NCBI GenBank assembly: GCA_027451525.1
Contig: DAIDJF010000024.1
Coordinates: 1 to 64,000 of the forward strand
Direction of reading: 5' to 3'
DNA length: 64,000 bases
DNA from: Ktedonobacterales bacterium
Lineage (GTDB): Bacteria; Chloroflexota; Ktedonobacteria; Ktedonobacterales; Ktedonobacteraceae
The notes under the pieces are model-generated. The model saw nothing but the letters and a program-made list of their open reading frames with translations, made no database searches and was not told where the DNA came from. The translations under genes were made by a program, and so were the position numbers. Shown here one piece after another: positions 50,591 to 60,690 of this stretch; the stretch's first letter is position 1, and the number at the start of each line of letters is the position of its first letter.

Positions 50591-51448
50591 TTAGCTGAGT
50601 GATGGTGTCGCGACGAACCAGACGCCGCCAAGTCCCTGCCCGTTGGCTTGTCCGGGAGCGGTATCTTTGACGAAGGTGTAGAGGAAATGTCCATTGTATT
50701 GGACCTGATTGCCATTTGTCGAGTTAACAGCGGTCAGTGTCCCAGAAAGCGTAGCCGCGCTGGTGGGTGTGCCTGTGGCAAGCAATGGAGGCCAGTTACC
50801 AGCACAGCTCGCGGTACAAGCTGCCTTTGTCGCGGTATCGGGTTTGAAGTAGTAGAGCGTATATCCAGCAGCGTTGGTCAGTACGGTCTCGCTCTGCCCA
50901 TTGATGGTGACGCTTCCCGTGTTAATCAGCGCGGGTGTTGCCGATAAAACCGCTAATGAGGGTGTTGCAACAAACCAGACACCCTTGATGCCCTGGCCGT
51001 TGGCCTGTCCGGGGGCAGTATCTTTGACGAAGGTGTAGAGGAAATGCCCGTTATATTGGACCTGATTGCCATTGGCGGAGCTTACAGCGGCTAGTGTCCC
51101 AGAAAGCGTAGCCGCGCTGGTGGGTGTGCCTGTGGCAAGCAACGGAGGCCAGTTACCAGCACATGCTGCTGTGCAGGCAGATTTTGTTGTTGTATCGGGT
51201 TTGAAGTAGTAGAGCGTATATCCGGCGGCGTTAGTCAGTACGGTTTCGCTCTGCCCATTGATAGTGACAGTGCCTGTATTTACTAATGCGCTGGGCGTAG
51301 GCGTTGGCGTGACACCGCTACTGGTGCTGCCATAGCCTGAGCTACTGCTAGACGTTGTGCTACCAGCTGTTGTGCTACCACAAGCTGCCAGTACGACAAT
51401 GAGTGCTGTCATACTGATGAATAGACAAATTTTACGCAAAGATAGCAT
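50591..51448 (-). CDS. Lipoprotein with duplicated COG4315 secreted repeat
   Basis: The 285-residue lipoprotein has a signal peptide with lipobox VLAAC (Cys23), a Ser/Thr/Gly-rich linker (about 25-55) and two copies of the Lipoprotein_15/COG4315 domain. Each is about 105 residues, with GQSETVLTNAAGYTLYYFKP, CxxxCAGNWPPLLATG and GHFLYTFVKDTAPGQANGQG. The two copies are nearly identical and offset by 357 bases, indicating a recent in-frame duplication. The conserved cysteine pair in each copy may form a disulfide. The family has no established function. Confidence 0.88.
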   Translation of the reverse strand: MLSLRKICLFISMTALIVVLAACGSTTAGSTTSSSSSGYGSTSSGVTPTPTPSALVNTGTVTINGQSETVLTNAAGYTLYYFKPDTTTKSACTAACAGNWPPLLATGTPTSAATLSGTLAAVSSANGNQVQYNGHFLYTFVKDTAPGQANGQGIKGVWFVATPSLAVLSATPALINTGSVTINGQSETVLTNAAGYTLYYFKPDTATKAACTASCAGNWPPLLATGTPTSAATLSGTLTAVNSTNGNQVQYNGHFLYTFVKDTAPGQANGQGLGGVWFVATPSLS

Positions 51449-51752
51449 GTAGATGCTGCTCCTTTATGGTTGTGGAGATTGTTAGTTACTCCGGGTTACT
51501 CCAATGTACATGTGCTTCTAGAGAAGAATACGCTGCTATGTTACAGGGGCTATGTAGGCCAATAGGTATAGATTGCCCCAAAGCTTATCTGTATCTCCGT
51601 TTATCGTTATATGCTAAGCTATCTTACGCTGTTTTATAAAAACAAGCAAATGATGAAGTTCAGGTGAGAGATCTTCGCAATGCGTAAGAAGATGGCCGCT
51701 TTTATGTGCTGTTTTATTCGTGTAATGTGTTTCTGTAATGTTGGAGAACTGT

Positions 51753-54149
51753 ATGCAACGTAGTTTTGTACACAGAATTTTGCTTGCCTCCGTCGTGGTG
51801 ATTGTCATCGGCGTAGGCGTTCTAGGTGTGACCCTGATTGCGCGTGCGAAGCCCGATCAGCGTGTTGCGCTTCCTGGTCAGACGGTTCCTCTGGTCAGTC
51901 ATGCTCGCTTTGTTGGCTCAGCAAGTGGGCAGCAGCAGCTCAATCTCTCTATTGGCTTGCAATTGCGTAATCAGCAAGAGCTAACGGCATTGTTAGAAAG
52001 TATGTATAATCCACGCTCCTCTCTCTATCATCACTTTCTGACTCCACAACAATTTGCCGTAAATTTTGGCCCTACTGCCGATCAGCAGCAGCAGGTCATC
52101 AACTTCTTGCGTAGTCAGGGTATCTCAGTCAGCCATATCTCACCTAATGGCACATTGCTGGATGCTACGACTGATGTGGCTCATGTTGAGGCGGCTTTTA
52201 ATGTCCAGATCAATAATTATCAGGCGGGCACGCGCCATTTTTATGCTAACGCGAGTGCGCCAACGCTACCATCATCGTTATCGTCGCTGATTGCTTCAAT
52301 TGGTGGTATGGATAACAGTATGCAATTACATCCGCTTTACCATCTTACAACTCATGCGCGTAAAACGGCTCTCAAACCGCTGGCAGGCTATGGACCACCG
52401 GATCTACTCGGTGCATATGACGGAACGTCTTTGCATCAGGCGGGTATTCTAGGGGCAAATCAGACTGTTGCGGTATTTGAGTTGGATGGTTATCAACAGA
52501 GCGATATCACACAATATCTACAAAGCAATAATCTCGGCAATCCGAGTATCAGCAATGTCCTGGTCGATGGGTTTAATGGTTCTGCCGGGGCTGGTGCGAT
52601 TGAGGTGGAACTAGATATTGAGGTTGTTGCGGCTATGGCTCCTGGCGCAAGCCAGATTGTCTATGAAGGGCCAAACACCACGCAAGGTGTGAATGATACC
52701 TACAATAAGATTGTGACGGATAATAAGGCGCAGATCACAACGATTAGTTGGGGTGAGTGCGAGTCGCAATCTGGAACAGCGGAACTGCAGACGCTCGATG
52801 GCATTTTCAAGCAAGGAGCCGCCCAGGGCATTGCTATGTTTGCGGCGGCCGGTGACTCTGGCGCGTATGATTGTAATGATAGCAATCTCGCCGTTGATTC
52901 ACCCGCGAGCGATCCGTATATTACCGGTGTGGGTGGCACGAATTTACAAACAAGCGGCGGTACCTATGGAAGCGAGTCTGTCTGGAGCAATCCAACGGAT
53001 ACGCAGCGTAGCCCGAAAGGTTCTGGCGGTGGTGGTGGTATCAGCAGTACCTTTACACAACCAACATGGCAGGTTGGCCCTGGCGTCAAGAACCAGTACA
53101 GCAATGGCAATCGTGAAGTTCCCGATGTCTCGGCAGACGCAGACCCACAGACAGGGTATGCAGTCTACTGTACGGTCTCAGCAGCAGGGTGTCCCGCGAC
53201 TGGTAATATCGTTGTTGGTGGTACAAGTGCCGCTGCACCTTTGTGGGCTGGCAGCAGTGCGCTGATAAACGAATATCTCCAGAAGCAAGGTAAGTCGCGC
53301 ATGGGTTTTGCCAATCCATTACTCTATGGTCTGGCAAACTCGCAGCAGACGTATGCACCGTTCCATGATGTTACAAGTGGTACAAACCTGTATTATCCCG
53401 CGACTCCGGGGTATGATGAGGCAAGCGGCATTGGTTCGCCGGACATCTACAATATTGCGCGTGATCTGGCTGGTGGCACGGTTCCTGTTCCTACTCCGTC
53501 GCCCACTCCCGTAGGTTCTCCAACACCAACGCCATCACCTACTCCCGCTCCCACAAATACGCCGACACCATCGCCGACGCCGGCCCCAACAAATACGCCG
53601 ACTCCACTACCAACCCCAACGAATACGCCGTCACCGACACCAAGTAGTACGCCTGTTCCCCCACCGCCGAGTGGTTCCCTGATCCAAAATGGCGGTTTTG
53701 AGAACGGTGTTACTCCCTGGCAGGAGTTCTCGGCAGCTGGCTATGAATTGGTCGATCCGACGAATCCACATACGGGGCAATATAGTGCTTATCTGTGTGG
53801 CTATAGCGGATGTAACGATAGCATTTCACAGAGTATTACGCTACCCACCAGTTCAGCTAGCATCTCAATTAGCTATTGGTGGTATGCGGCGACCAATCGC
53901 CATACACAGTCCTGCTCCGATAACCTCTCCGTGCTGGTGCTGGATAGCAATGGGCAGACAATTGGCAGTGTGCAGAAGATCTGTAATACCGATGCCACGC
54001 AAAGCTGGCAACAGATGACATTCGATGCTACCAGTCTGTTGTCTAACTATGCTGGACAGACGGTAACACTCGTCTTCTCTGCTAAAACAGGAAATTCGGC
54101 AGCGACCACATCATTCTTCATTGATGATGTTGCTGTTGCAGCACAATAG
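51753..54149 (+). CDS. Secreted sedolisin (S53, kumamolisin-type) with C-terminal beta-sandwich module
   Basis: The 798-residue acid serine-carboxyl peptidase has a signal peptide (residues about 8-32), a Pro-kumamolisin propeptide (about 45-190), and the S53 catalytic domain. Catalytic Glu284 and Asp288 lie in IEVELDIEV, the oxyanion Asp368 in AAAGDSGA and the nucleophile Ser492 in GGTSAAAP; a calcium-site [13 protein letters not shown] closes it. A long Pro/Thr/Ser linker (about 580-640) and a terminal module ([14 protein letters not shown]) similar to carbohydrate-binding type beta-sandwiches follow. It degrades extracellular protein at low pH. ATG 51753 is preferred to 51738 because GGAG lies 7 bases before it. 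Confidence 0.94.
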   Translation: MQRSFVHRILLASVVVIVIGVGVLGVTLIARAKPDQRVALPGQTVPLVSHARFVGSASGQQQLNLSIGLQLRNQQELTALLESMYNPRSSLYHHFLTPQQFAVNFGPTADQQQQVINFLRSQGISVSHISPNGTLLDATTDVAHVEAAFNVQINNYQAGTRHFYANASAPTLPSSLSSLIASIGGMDNSMQLHPLYHLTTHARKTALKPLAGYGPPDLLGAYDGTSLHQAGILGANQTVAVFELDGYQQSDITQYLQSNNLGNPSISNVLVDGFNGSAGAGAIEVELDIEVVAAMAPGASQIVYEGPNTTQGVNDTYNKIVTDNKAQITTISWGECESQSGTAELQTLDGIFKQGAAQGIAMFAAAGDSGAYDCNDSNLAVDSPASDPYITGVGGTNLQTSGGTYGSESVWSNPTDTQRSPKGSGGGGGISSTFTQPTWQVGPGVKNQYSNGNREVPDVSADADPQTGYAVYCTVSAAGCPATGNIVVGGTSAAAPLWAGSSALINEYLQKQGKSRMGFANPLLYGLANSQQTYAPFHDVTSGTNLYYPATPGYDEASGIGSPDIYNIARDLAGGTVPVPTPSPTPVGSPTPTPSPTPAPTNTPTPSPTPAPTNTPTPLPTPTNTPSPTPSSTPVPPPPSGSLIQNGGFENGVTPWQEFSAAGYELVDPTNPHTGQYSAYLCGYSGCNDSISQSITLPTSSASISISYWWYAATNRHTQSCSDNLSVLVLDSNGQTIGSVQKICNTDATQSWQQMTFDATSLLSNYAGQTVTLVFSAKTGNSAATTSFFIDDVAVAAQ

Positions 54150-54165
54150 TTTCTTACACTCTCGG

Positions 54166-54197
54166 CCGTATGGATGTGCACATGCGCATCCATGCGG
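54166..54197. terminator. Hairpin between convergent sedolisin and kinase genes
   Basis: CCGTATGGATG (54166-54176) pairs with CATCCATGCGG (54187-54197), 11 base pairs with one G-T, around a 10-base loop. It lacks a T-run, so it is a possible weak terminator or RNA-stabilising hairpin. Confidence 0.45.
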
Positions 54198-54200
54198 CAT

Positions 54201-55829
54201 TCACGAGACCTCTTGTGTGGCGGGAGCTAACGTGCCTGTGATCGTACGGCGTAGCTCTGCAATAGTTGGCAAAGAGATACGAAAAGTGGAACCTTGTCCC
54301 AGCGCACTTGTTACCTCTATTCGTCCACCGTGCGCCTCAATGATAGAACGACTAATTGTAAGACCCAATCCCGCTCCTACTGTAAATTCTGTCTGCCCAT
54401 TTTTTGCGCGATAGAACTTATCAAAAATGTGGGCCTGCTCCTCACGTGAGAGGCCGATACCAGTATCTTGTATATCAATATGAATATACTGTTTATCGGC
54501 TTCTGTCGTAATGGTAACTGTTCCCTGCTCTGGCGTATATTGCGTAGCATTGGCAAGCAAGTTGGTAAATACCTGTTGTAAGCGGTTGGCATCTCCCAAT
54601 ACAGGCGGTAGTGAACTTGTGTGGCGATAGTTCAATGTTTGCTGTTTGGCGCGGAATTTGGGGTAAAGAAGCTCCATCACATTTTTAATAATCGGTTCTA
54701 CTTCAATATATGTTCGCTGTAACTCAATATGGCCCGCTTCTATGCGCGCGACATCCAGTAAGTCATTAATCAGCGTCATAAGGTGATCGGTATTATTTTG
54801 CATGATGCTAAACAAATGCTGCTGTAGCTCGGTGAGTGGCCCTGTGCTCCCATCGGCAAAGAGATCGATGTAGCCCTTAATGGCCGTAAGCGGTGAGCGC
54901 AATTCGTGCGATACTTGTGAGACAAACTCGCTTTTCATGCGTTCGACTTCGCGTTCGCGCGTGACATCACGAAATACAAAGAGACGCCCAATATGCTTGT
55001 TTTGTGTATCAAAGACGGGGGCCGAGAAAAATTCTAGCTCACGTGTCGTGGGCCATTTTTGTTGTACCAATGTCGTAAAGTGTTGCTGCGTATCAGCGAG
55101 AATATCGATGGTAAGGCGGATAATTTGGTCACTATCGACAAAGACACGCTTGAGCATTGGTTTGATGTGTTGGATGTATTGTCCCTCAAGCCTCGTGAGT
55201 GGCGTACCAAAAAACTCACAAAACTTCTGGTTTACCGTCAAAAATTGATGTTCAGGCGTGACAAGCACCATTGCATCGCTGGTACTCTCCATAATTGCAC
55301 GCAGATGGGCCTCGCTTTCGCGCTGCGCGATGAAGGCATGGCTGATCTCCACCGCGTTGATTTCATTTTCAACCCAGGCACCAAGATCGCTGAGCATTTC
55401 ACGTTCTTCTTGCATGAGTAGACGTGGTTCGCGGTCAATAATACATAGTGTCCCTAGTGTGTGCCCACTTAGAGCATGAAGAGGGTAGCCTGCATAGAAG
55501 CGAATCCAGGGATCACCCGTAACCAGCGGATTATTAGCAAAACGCGGATCACATCTTGCATCTGGAATGATAAACAGCTTATCGTCCAAAATAGCATGTG
55601 CGCAAAAAGAAACGTCACGCGATGTTTCATTTATGGGTAGACCGAGGCATGATTTAAACCACTGATAATCACTTTCTATTAAACTAATAAGAGCAATGGG
55701 AACATTGAATGTGTGAGCAGCAATGCGCGTAATACGGTCAAAGCGATCTTCACGTGGTGTGTGAAGAATATGGAGCGAGTGTAGTGCCGCAAGCCGCTGA
55801 CGTTCGTTATTTGGAATAGGCGCACGCAC
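54201..55829 (-). CDS. GAF-PAS sensor histidine kinase
   Basis: The 542-residue cytoplasmic kinase has an N-terminal GAF domain (about 25-165; ALISLIESDYQWFKS, FCAHAIL), a PAS domain (about 175-300), HisKA with H-box QVSHELRSPLTAIKGYI and an intact HATPase: NLLANATQYTPEQG, DTGIGLSREEQAHIFDKFY and GAGLGLTISRSIIEAHGG. In contrast to the kinase at 9-12 kb, its ATP-binding residues are all standard. No response regulator is adjacent. The start is GTG with AGGAGG at 8 bases. The 230-base gap upstream, to the Ser/Thr kinase gene, holds a promoter or spacer with no clear consensus. Confidence 0.92.
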   Translation of the reverse strand: MRAPIPNNERQRLAALHSLHILHTPREDRFDRITRIAAHTFNVPIALISLIESDYQWFKSCLGLPINETSRDVSFCAHAILDDKLFIIPDARCDPRFANNPLVTGDPWIRFYAGYPLHALSGHTLGTLCIIDREPRLLMQEEREMLSDLGAWVENEINAVEISHAFIAQRESEAHLRAIMESTSDAMVLVTPEHQFLTVNQKFCEFFGTPLTRLEGQYIQHIKPMLKRVFVDSDQIIRLTIDILADTQQHFTTLVQQKWPTTRELEFFSAPVFDTQNKHIGRLFVFRDVTREREVERMKSEFVSQVSHELRSPLTAIKGYIDLFADGSTGPLTELQQHLFSIMQNNTDHLMTLINDLLDVARIEAGHIELQRTYIEVEPIIKNVMELLYPKFRAKQQTLNYRHTSSLPPVLGDANRLQQVFTNLLANATQYTPEQGTVTITTEADKQYIHIDIQDTGIGLSREEQAHIFDKFYRAKNGQTEFTVGAGLGLTISRSIIEAHGGRIEVTSALGQGSTFRISLPTIAELRRTITGTLAPATQEVS

Positions 55830-56059
55830 TGAATCTACCTCCTTTCATATGCAGGAACAGCGTGATTGCTGATGCATCCTGCTACACTTTTTTATCGGCT
55901 CTTGTGGGTATTTTCTTAATTGTGACAAATGGATATCGCTGTTAATAGGACTATACATGTTATAGCGCAAAAAGGCAAAAAAGGAGACGAAGATATGGAG
56001 ATACTATTTGATAGACCATCTTATGCTCTATAATATCACGTTTAATGTACGTGCATGTG

Positions 56060-58459
56060 TTACATAGTGGTCCAGCCCACGAGGAAGAGTTGTGTATTGC
56101 TGATATCCGCGAATTGAGTAGCAGAGCTACCACCCAGCGAACCATAATACAGACTATAGGTGTTCGTTTGTTGGTCATAGCCTTGTAGGGCATACATACT
56201 ATCATCGCGGGAGACATTCGACCAGGCATACTGGGAGAATGGGCAGAGCGAGAGGATATGCGTTGGGTCTTGGCTTAGTTGGCTGACCCCGCTACCATCA
56301 GTGTTGACCATCCACAGACCACTTTGTGTGTCTCCGCTGTTAGCGTTTTCTACTGTGAAGAGCAGTGCTGTCGGGGTAACAGCGCGCACAGTTGTGATCG
56401 CTTGCATGTTTCCTGTGTAGATAATGTGTCCTGCGCCGCCTGCGATAGGTTGTACAATAATCTGGCTCGTGCCAGAACTAGAACCAGTACTTGTTGCATT
56501 CGCGTCACAGGTACTAAAAAAGAGTGATTTCAGGTCATAACTTGTATCGAAGCTAAAACAGTTTTGGGCGATGGGGAGAAGTTTGGAGAGATTACGGCTC
56601 TGTTGGCTCGCTCCTTGTTGTGTGTCCAATACAGAAATATGCTGGTTTGTGAACCCTGATGCCGTAGGTTTGACGATCAGATGGCTATTATCAAGCCACG
56701 TGAGAGGTGTATAACTGGTGTTGGGGTCAGGTAGTAATTCGGGCTGCACCTGACCATTGGTGTCATCAAGGAGATAAAGTGTCGCGCCTTCGTTGAAAGC
56801 GATAGAGCGTTGGTCAAAGGACCATTGGATATGAGTAATCGTATCATTTGTGGTCGCACAATATAATGTTTGCAAATATTGACCATCAACGCGCACCAGA
56901 CGTAGCTGATATTGTCCGGCAACTATCGCACCAAACAAGACCCATGCGCCATCCCGCGAGACCTGTCCCTCACTGATATGCACGCCAGGCATCTTCTTAA
57001 TTTCAACCGCGCTCTTATTGCCTTGTGCATAGGCGGTAATATCGCGTCGTTTAATTGTGCCAAAGGTTGGGTTATTCAATGTGCCCTCGTTAACGATATA
57101 GATAATATTTTGATCATTGCCCAGGATTGGTGAGGGCATAGTAGCGGCACGGGCCGTACCTGTAGCCGGGCAGGTGGTTAGGACCTGTGTACCTTGTGTG
57201 TTGCTTACCGTTACGGTTGGGCTGCTTTGTGTGCCGCCTTTGGTCATCGTCGCTGTCTGTCGCGTGAGAGGTGTTGGCGTAGTCGATGACAGATATGGAC
57301 CTAGAACATGTGAGGCGAATAATGTGCCGACCACGCTCATAATAATCAGGAAGATGGCTGCAACGGTGAGGAGAAATGTGCGCGTTGCGTGGCGCGGTGG
57401 TGTGTTTGAGAGCGAAGCGGGTGTAGTAGAAGCCAGTTGCATTGGTGTAATCGCTGGTTGTGTGAGTCCTGTAGGGGTAACAGGCTGTTTCAGATGTAGT
57501 TCGCTCTGTTCCTCTGGCCGCACGGGCGTATCGTAACCTGCAAAGGATGTGCTACTAGATGCTGGCGCACTTGCTACAATCGTCGCTCCCTCATCTGTCC
57601 GTGTGCTATGAATAGCCTGTTTAAGTGCTGCCAGCATTTCGTTGGGTTGCTGAAAGCGTTTCTCTGGCTCTTTCTCCAGGGCGCGCATGACAACTATTTC
57701 TAGCGCGGAAGAGACAGTGGGATTGATCGGCTGCAAAGAGGGCGGAGGCTCATGTAGTTGTTTCATGAGCGTGCTGACGTAATTATCGCTACTGAAGGGG
57801 CGTTTGCCTGCCAGCATCTCATAGAGGACAATGCCTGTGCTATAGATGTCGCTGGCGGGAACAACCTTGCCCAATGCCTGCTCTGGTGCCATGTAGTCTG
57901 GCGTACCTGCGATGACATGCGTTTGGGTTGCCATGTCGCCGGGCTGAAAGATAGGACTGTCAGGACTAATAATCTTTACCAGACCAAAATCGGAAAGAAC
58001 AAGTGTACCATCTGCTTTAAAAAGCATGTTGCCGGGCTTGATATCTCGATGGATAAGGCCACGTTCGTGCGCATATTGGAGGGCATTCAATGTCTGTTCG
58101 ATCAGGCGTACTGCCTCGGTAGGGGCAATAACTCTATGATGGCTCAGATAATCCTTCAGCGAGCCACCCGCCATGAAAGGGATTATGAGATACGCGCTGC
58201 CATCCTGTTCGCCATAGTCATAGACAGGAAGAATATTGGGATGGTCAAGTTGGGCGAGTACTCGTGCCTCACGCGCAAAACGGCGCAAAAATCCCTGCGT
58301 ATCACTATCGCTTTCGTTCGGTTGAAAGACCTTAACTGCGACTTCACGTTGCAGGTTGATATCCTGCGCTAGAAAAACTAGTGCGGAGCCACCATAGCCG
58401 AGTGAACGTATGATACGATAATGGCCTACTATATGCCCGATACGATCTTCAGAATGCAT
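56060..58459 (-). CDS. PknB-like transmembrane Ser/Thr protein kinase with beta-propeller ectodomain
   Basis: The 799-residue protein has an N-terminal kinase domain (about 14-275): Gly-loop LGYGGSALVF, Lys43 in VAVKVF, catalytic Asp139 in HRDIKPGN, DFG Asp157 and APEQ. A Pro/Thr-rich juxtamembrane linker (280-360), one transmembrane helix (about 364-390) and an extracytoplasmic TolB/WD-like beta-propeller (about 430-799; SRDGAWVLFG, WSFDQRSIAF, LLDDTNGQV) follow. It should sense an extracellular cue through the propeller and phosphorylate cytoplasmic targets. The neighbouring lipoprotein is clearly related to this ectodomain. The ATG is at 58459, 66 bases after the lipoprotein stop. Confidence 0.93.
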   Translation of the reverse strand: MHSEDRIGHIVGHYRIIRSLGYGGSALVFLAQDINLQREVAVKVFQPNESDSDTQGFLRRFAREARVLAQLDHPNILPVYDYGEQDGSAYLIIPFMAGGSLKDYLSHHRVIAPTEAVRLIEQTLNALQYAHERGLIHRDIKPGNMLFKADGTLVLSDFGLVKIISPDSPIFQPGDMATQTHVIAGTPDYMAPEQALGKVVPASDIYSTGIVLYEMLAGKRPFSSDNYVSTLMKQLHEPPPSLQPINPTVSSALEIVVMRALEKEPEKRFQQPNEMLAALKQAIHSTRTDEGATIVASAPASSSTSFAGYDTPVRPEEQSELHLKQPVTPTGLTQPAITPMQLASTTPASLSNTPPRHATRTFLLTVAAIFLIIMSVVGTLFASHVLGPYLSSTTPTPLTRQTATMTKGGTQSSPTVTVSNTQGTQVLTTCPATGTARAATMPSPILGNDQNIIYIVNEGTLNNPTFGTIKRRDITAYAQGNKSAVEIKKMPGVHISEGQVSRDGAWVLFGAIVAGQYQLRLVRVDGQYLQTLYCATTNDTITHIQWSFDQRSIAFNEGATLYLLDDTNGQVQPELLPDPNTSYTPLTWLDNSHLIVKPTASGFTNQHISVLDTQQGASQQSRNLSKLLPIAQNCFSFDTSYDLKSLFFSTCDANATSTGSSSGTSQIIVQPIAGGAGHIIYTGNMQAITTVRAVTPTALLFTVENANSGDTQSGLWMVNTDGSGVSQLSQDPTHILSLCPFSQYAWSNVSRDDSMYALQGYDQQTNTYSLYYGSLGGSSATQFADISNTQLFLVGWTTM

Positions 58460-58525
58460 GACTTTTCTCTAAAACTTCTTACAGAGTGTTTCCCCTGTCT
58501 AATACTGTTGAGACTGTCTTTTATA

Positions 58526-59863
58526 TCACATGCTGGTCCAACCAGCTATTGCTAATTGTGTACCATCGGCTCCGTTGGCGGTTGCAAACGTTTTCGGTGT
58601 CCCGCCATTGAGCGAGCCAACTACGAGAGAGTCAACCTGTGCTGAGTTGTTAAAGCCGTTGATTTGTAGGGCGTACAGTGTGTTATCGAGCGAAACATTC
58701 GCGTTGCTGGCCTGGGTATGGTAGTTAAAATAGTCAAACTGTTGTGGCGTTACCGATGCAAGTTGCTGTAAGCCCGTTCCATCAATATTAACGCGCCAGA
58801 GGCCATTTTTGCTCAGGTCATCATTCGCGTTACCGGAAGATGTATTCCCAATAATAAACAGCAGACTGTTTTGATTTAGTACACGTACCTGAACTACGTC
58901 ATAAAGGTCGCTATTATAGATTGTTTGTTGTGGGCCACCATTGAGCGTTTGTGTTTTGATGCTGCTTGGTCCAGTACAAACTCCTTGTGGGCAGCCGCCA
59001 AAACTGATGAAGAGGTGTGAACCATCGGCACTGCTATCGAAGTCTCCATACTCTTGTTGCAGGACAATCTGCATATCGGCGTACTGCTGGTTACTGTGCG
59101 TCGTGTCAAGAACGAAAATATGTCCATAGATTGTGTCTGTGGCAGCATCACTCAGTGAGAGATGGGAGCCATCAAGCCAGGTGCGTAGAACAAGGCTCGT
59201 ATTTGCTGGCATGGTTAACACCGTCTGGATAAGACCTGTCGTTGTGTCTAGTACATCGACAGTACCCAGGTTGTTGACGACTGTGTAGAACGCGATAGAG
59301 CGTTCTGTCGTGGACCAGAGAAGTTGCTGAATCGCGTAGCCGGGGGAGCAGTAAAGTGTCTGTCGTCCCTGTCCGTCCATGCGCACCATCTGGAGTTGCG
59401 TAGAACGATTTTGTGCGCCCGTGATGACGGTAAAAAGGACCCACTGCCCATCGGTCGAAATTTGTGGTCCATAGATATGCGCGTTCGCAATCTTGAGGAT
59501 CAGTGATGTTTTGCCTGTCACCGTGTCGTAGCGTAGCAACTGGCCCGTGATGGGTTTGTCATAGGAACCTGTGTCGAGTGTGTAGACAACGGTATTATGC
59601 GCGCCAAGTATGAGGGGCGCAGTAATCATCTCGCGCGCGCCTCCAGCAGGTGGACACGCGGTCTGGGTTGGGGGGACAGGGAGTGTTGTCGTGGGATGTA
59701 ATGGCGTAATGACGGTATTATTTTGCGTAGTCTCGCGTGGTGTAACAGTTGGTGTCTGCTGTTGATTGAGCTGAGTCGTGGTGGACGCGCTGTTACAAGC
59801 GGTAAACAGCAATGTGAGTATGCAAAAAAGCAAAAAGGCAGTAATGCGAAAACGGTGAGACAC
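58526..59863 (-). CDS. Lipoprotein paralogous to the adjacent kinase ectodomain
   Basis: The 445-residue lipoprotein has lipobox LFTAC (Cys23), a Thr/Gln/Pro linker and then a TolB/WD-type beta-propeller. It aligns over most of its length with the ectodomain of the next gene's kinase: ACPPAGGAREMITAPLILG against TCPATGTARAATMPSPILG, QISTDGQWVLF against QVSRDGAWVLF, TLYCSPGYAIQQLLWS against TLYCATTNDTITHIQWS, and a terminal AGWTSM against VGWTTM. It has no kinase domain. It may compete for or present the same ligand to the kinase. GTG 59863 follows GAGGAG by 6 bases. Confidence 0.87.
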   Translation of the reverse strand: MSHRFRITAFLLFCILTLLFTACNSASTTTQLNQQQTPTVTPRETTQNNTVITPLHPTTTLPVPPTQTACPPAGGAREMITAPLILGAHNTVVYTLDTGSYDKPITGQLLRYDTVTGKTSLILKIANAHIYGPQISTDGQWVLFTVITGAQNRSTQLQMVRMDGQGRQTLYCSPGYAIQQLLWSTTERSIAFYTVVNNLGTVDVLDTTTGLIQTVLTMPANTSLVLRTWLDGSHLSLSDAATDTIYGHIFVLDTTHSNQQYADMQIVLQQEYGDFDSSADGSHLFISFGGCPQGVCTGPSSIKTQTLNGGPQQTIYNSDLYDVVQVRVLNQNSLLFIIGNTSSGNANDDLSKNGLWRVNIDGTGLQQLASVTPQQFDYFNYHTQASNANVSLDNTLYALQINGFNNSAQVDSLVVGSLNGGTPKTFATANGADGTQLAIAGWTSM

Positions 59864-59917
59864 TGATCGCTCCTCACTAACAAGATATGTTATGCGTAAC
59901 AGTCGAGGCAGGTGTAT

Positions 59918-60370
59918 TTAAATGCGATGCGTGGCGTCTGTGCCTGCCGCCTGTTGAGCATTAAATGGTTCCAGATTGACCACGATTGGTTCTTGCGCGT
60001 TGCGCACGATCACCCAGCGCGATGGCGTGTCAGGCGAGGGATTGATCTCCTGATGTGGTGCAAAGGGGGGTACATAAATAAAATCCCCTGGTTCAACGTC
60101 TTCCTCGAATTGCATCTGATCGCCCCAACGGATGCGTCCATGTCCAGAGACGACATAGATGACCGTTTCCAGTTCGCCATGATGATGTATGCCGCTACTG
60201 ACACTGGGAGCCACGTCTGTGATGCCTGCCCAAATGCCTTGTGAGCCTGCCAGTTGGCGTGAGACCGCCGCAACACGCTGCATACCGGGAGTTTGTGGTG
60301 TGTTGGCATCGAACTGGTGTGGCTTAATAACGCGCACACTTGCTGGCTGTTGTGTCTGCTCTGTGTTCAT
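59918..60370 (-). CDS. Cupin-domain protein
   Basis: The 150-residue single-domain cupin has the metal motif SSGIHHHGELETVIYVVSG (two or three His and a Glu) and the second motif GDFIYVPPFAPHQEINP. It may bind Fe, Mn, Zn or Ni, and could be an enzyme or a sugar/small-molecule sensor; function is not assigned. The ATG 60370 follows AAGGATG. It is first in a minus-strand run of cupin, lipoprotein, Ser/Thr kinase and histidine kinase with gaps of 54, 66 and 230 bases. Confidence 0.8.
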   Translation of the reverse strand: MNTEQTQQPASVRVIKPHQFDANTPQTPGMQRVAAVSRQLAGSQGIWAGITDVAPSVSSGIHHHGELETVIYVVSGHGRIRWGDQMQFEEDVEPGDFIYVPPFAPHQEINPSPDTPSRWVIVRNAQEPIVVNLEPFNAQQAAGTDATHRI

Positions 60371-60623
60371 ACGGTGTTCATCCTTTTTAGCTAACCGAGT
60401 GTTTTGTATTGTTTAGTATACATCATAGCGTCTTTGCCTGTGAGGGGCAAATGTCCTATCAGTGTGTGGGATAGTGATAGAAGAAGCCTCTTTTGTTATT
60501 TTGGTTGTTTTATTAGGATGCTTTCTTATGTACCATTCATGGAGAGAAGCATATATAGGTTGTTTACAATGTGTTGGAGAGCTTGCAAAAACACAGCAAA
60601 TCATTTATAGTATACTCAAGCAT

Positions 60624-60652
60624 TTGACTTAATTGGCCTATATTTTTAGATA
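60624..60652 (+). promoter_or_regulatory. Candidate promoter of the membrane/receptor module
   Basis: TTGACT (60624-60629) and TAGATA (60647-60652) are 17 bases apart. Transcription would begin near 60659, after the ATG at 60655, which favours the GTG at 60691 as the start of the next gene. The preceding 250 bases (60371-60623) are AT-rich and without other recognised features. Confidence 0.4.
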
Positions 60653-60690
60653 AAATGTTCAAATGTATTGTGAAAAAGGGAATAATATTT

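Noticed and set aside
53480-53665. Repetitive Pro/Thr stretch in the sedolisin gene as a CRISPR or satellite.
   Set aside because: It is an in-frame low-complexity linker between catalytic and C-terminal domains, with irregular spacing.
57758-58372. Plus-strand frame of 204 codons opposite the Ser/Thr kinase.
   Set aside because: Shadow of the kinase catalytic domain, whose motifs are intact.
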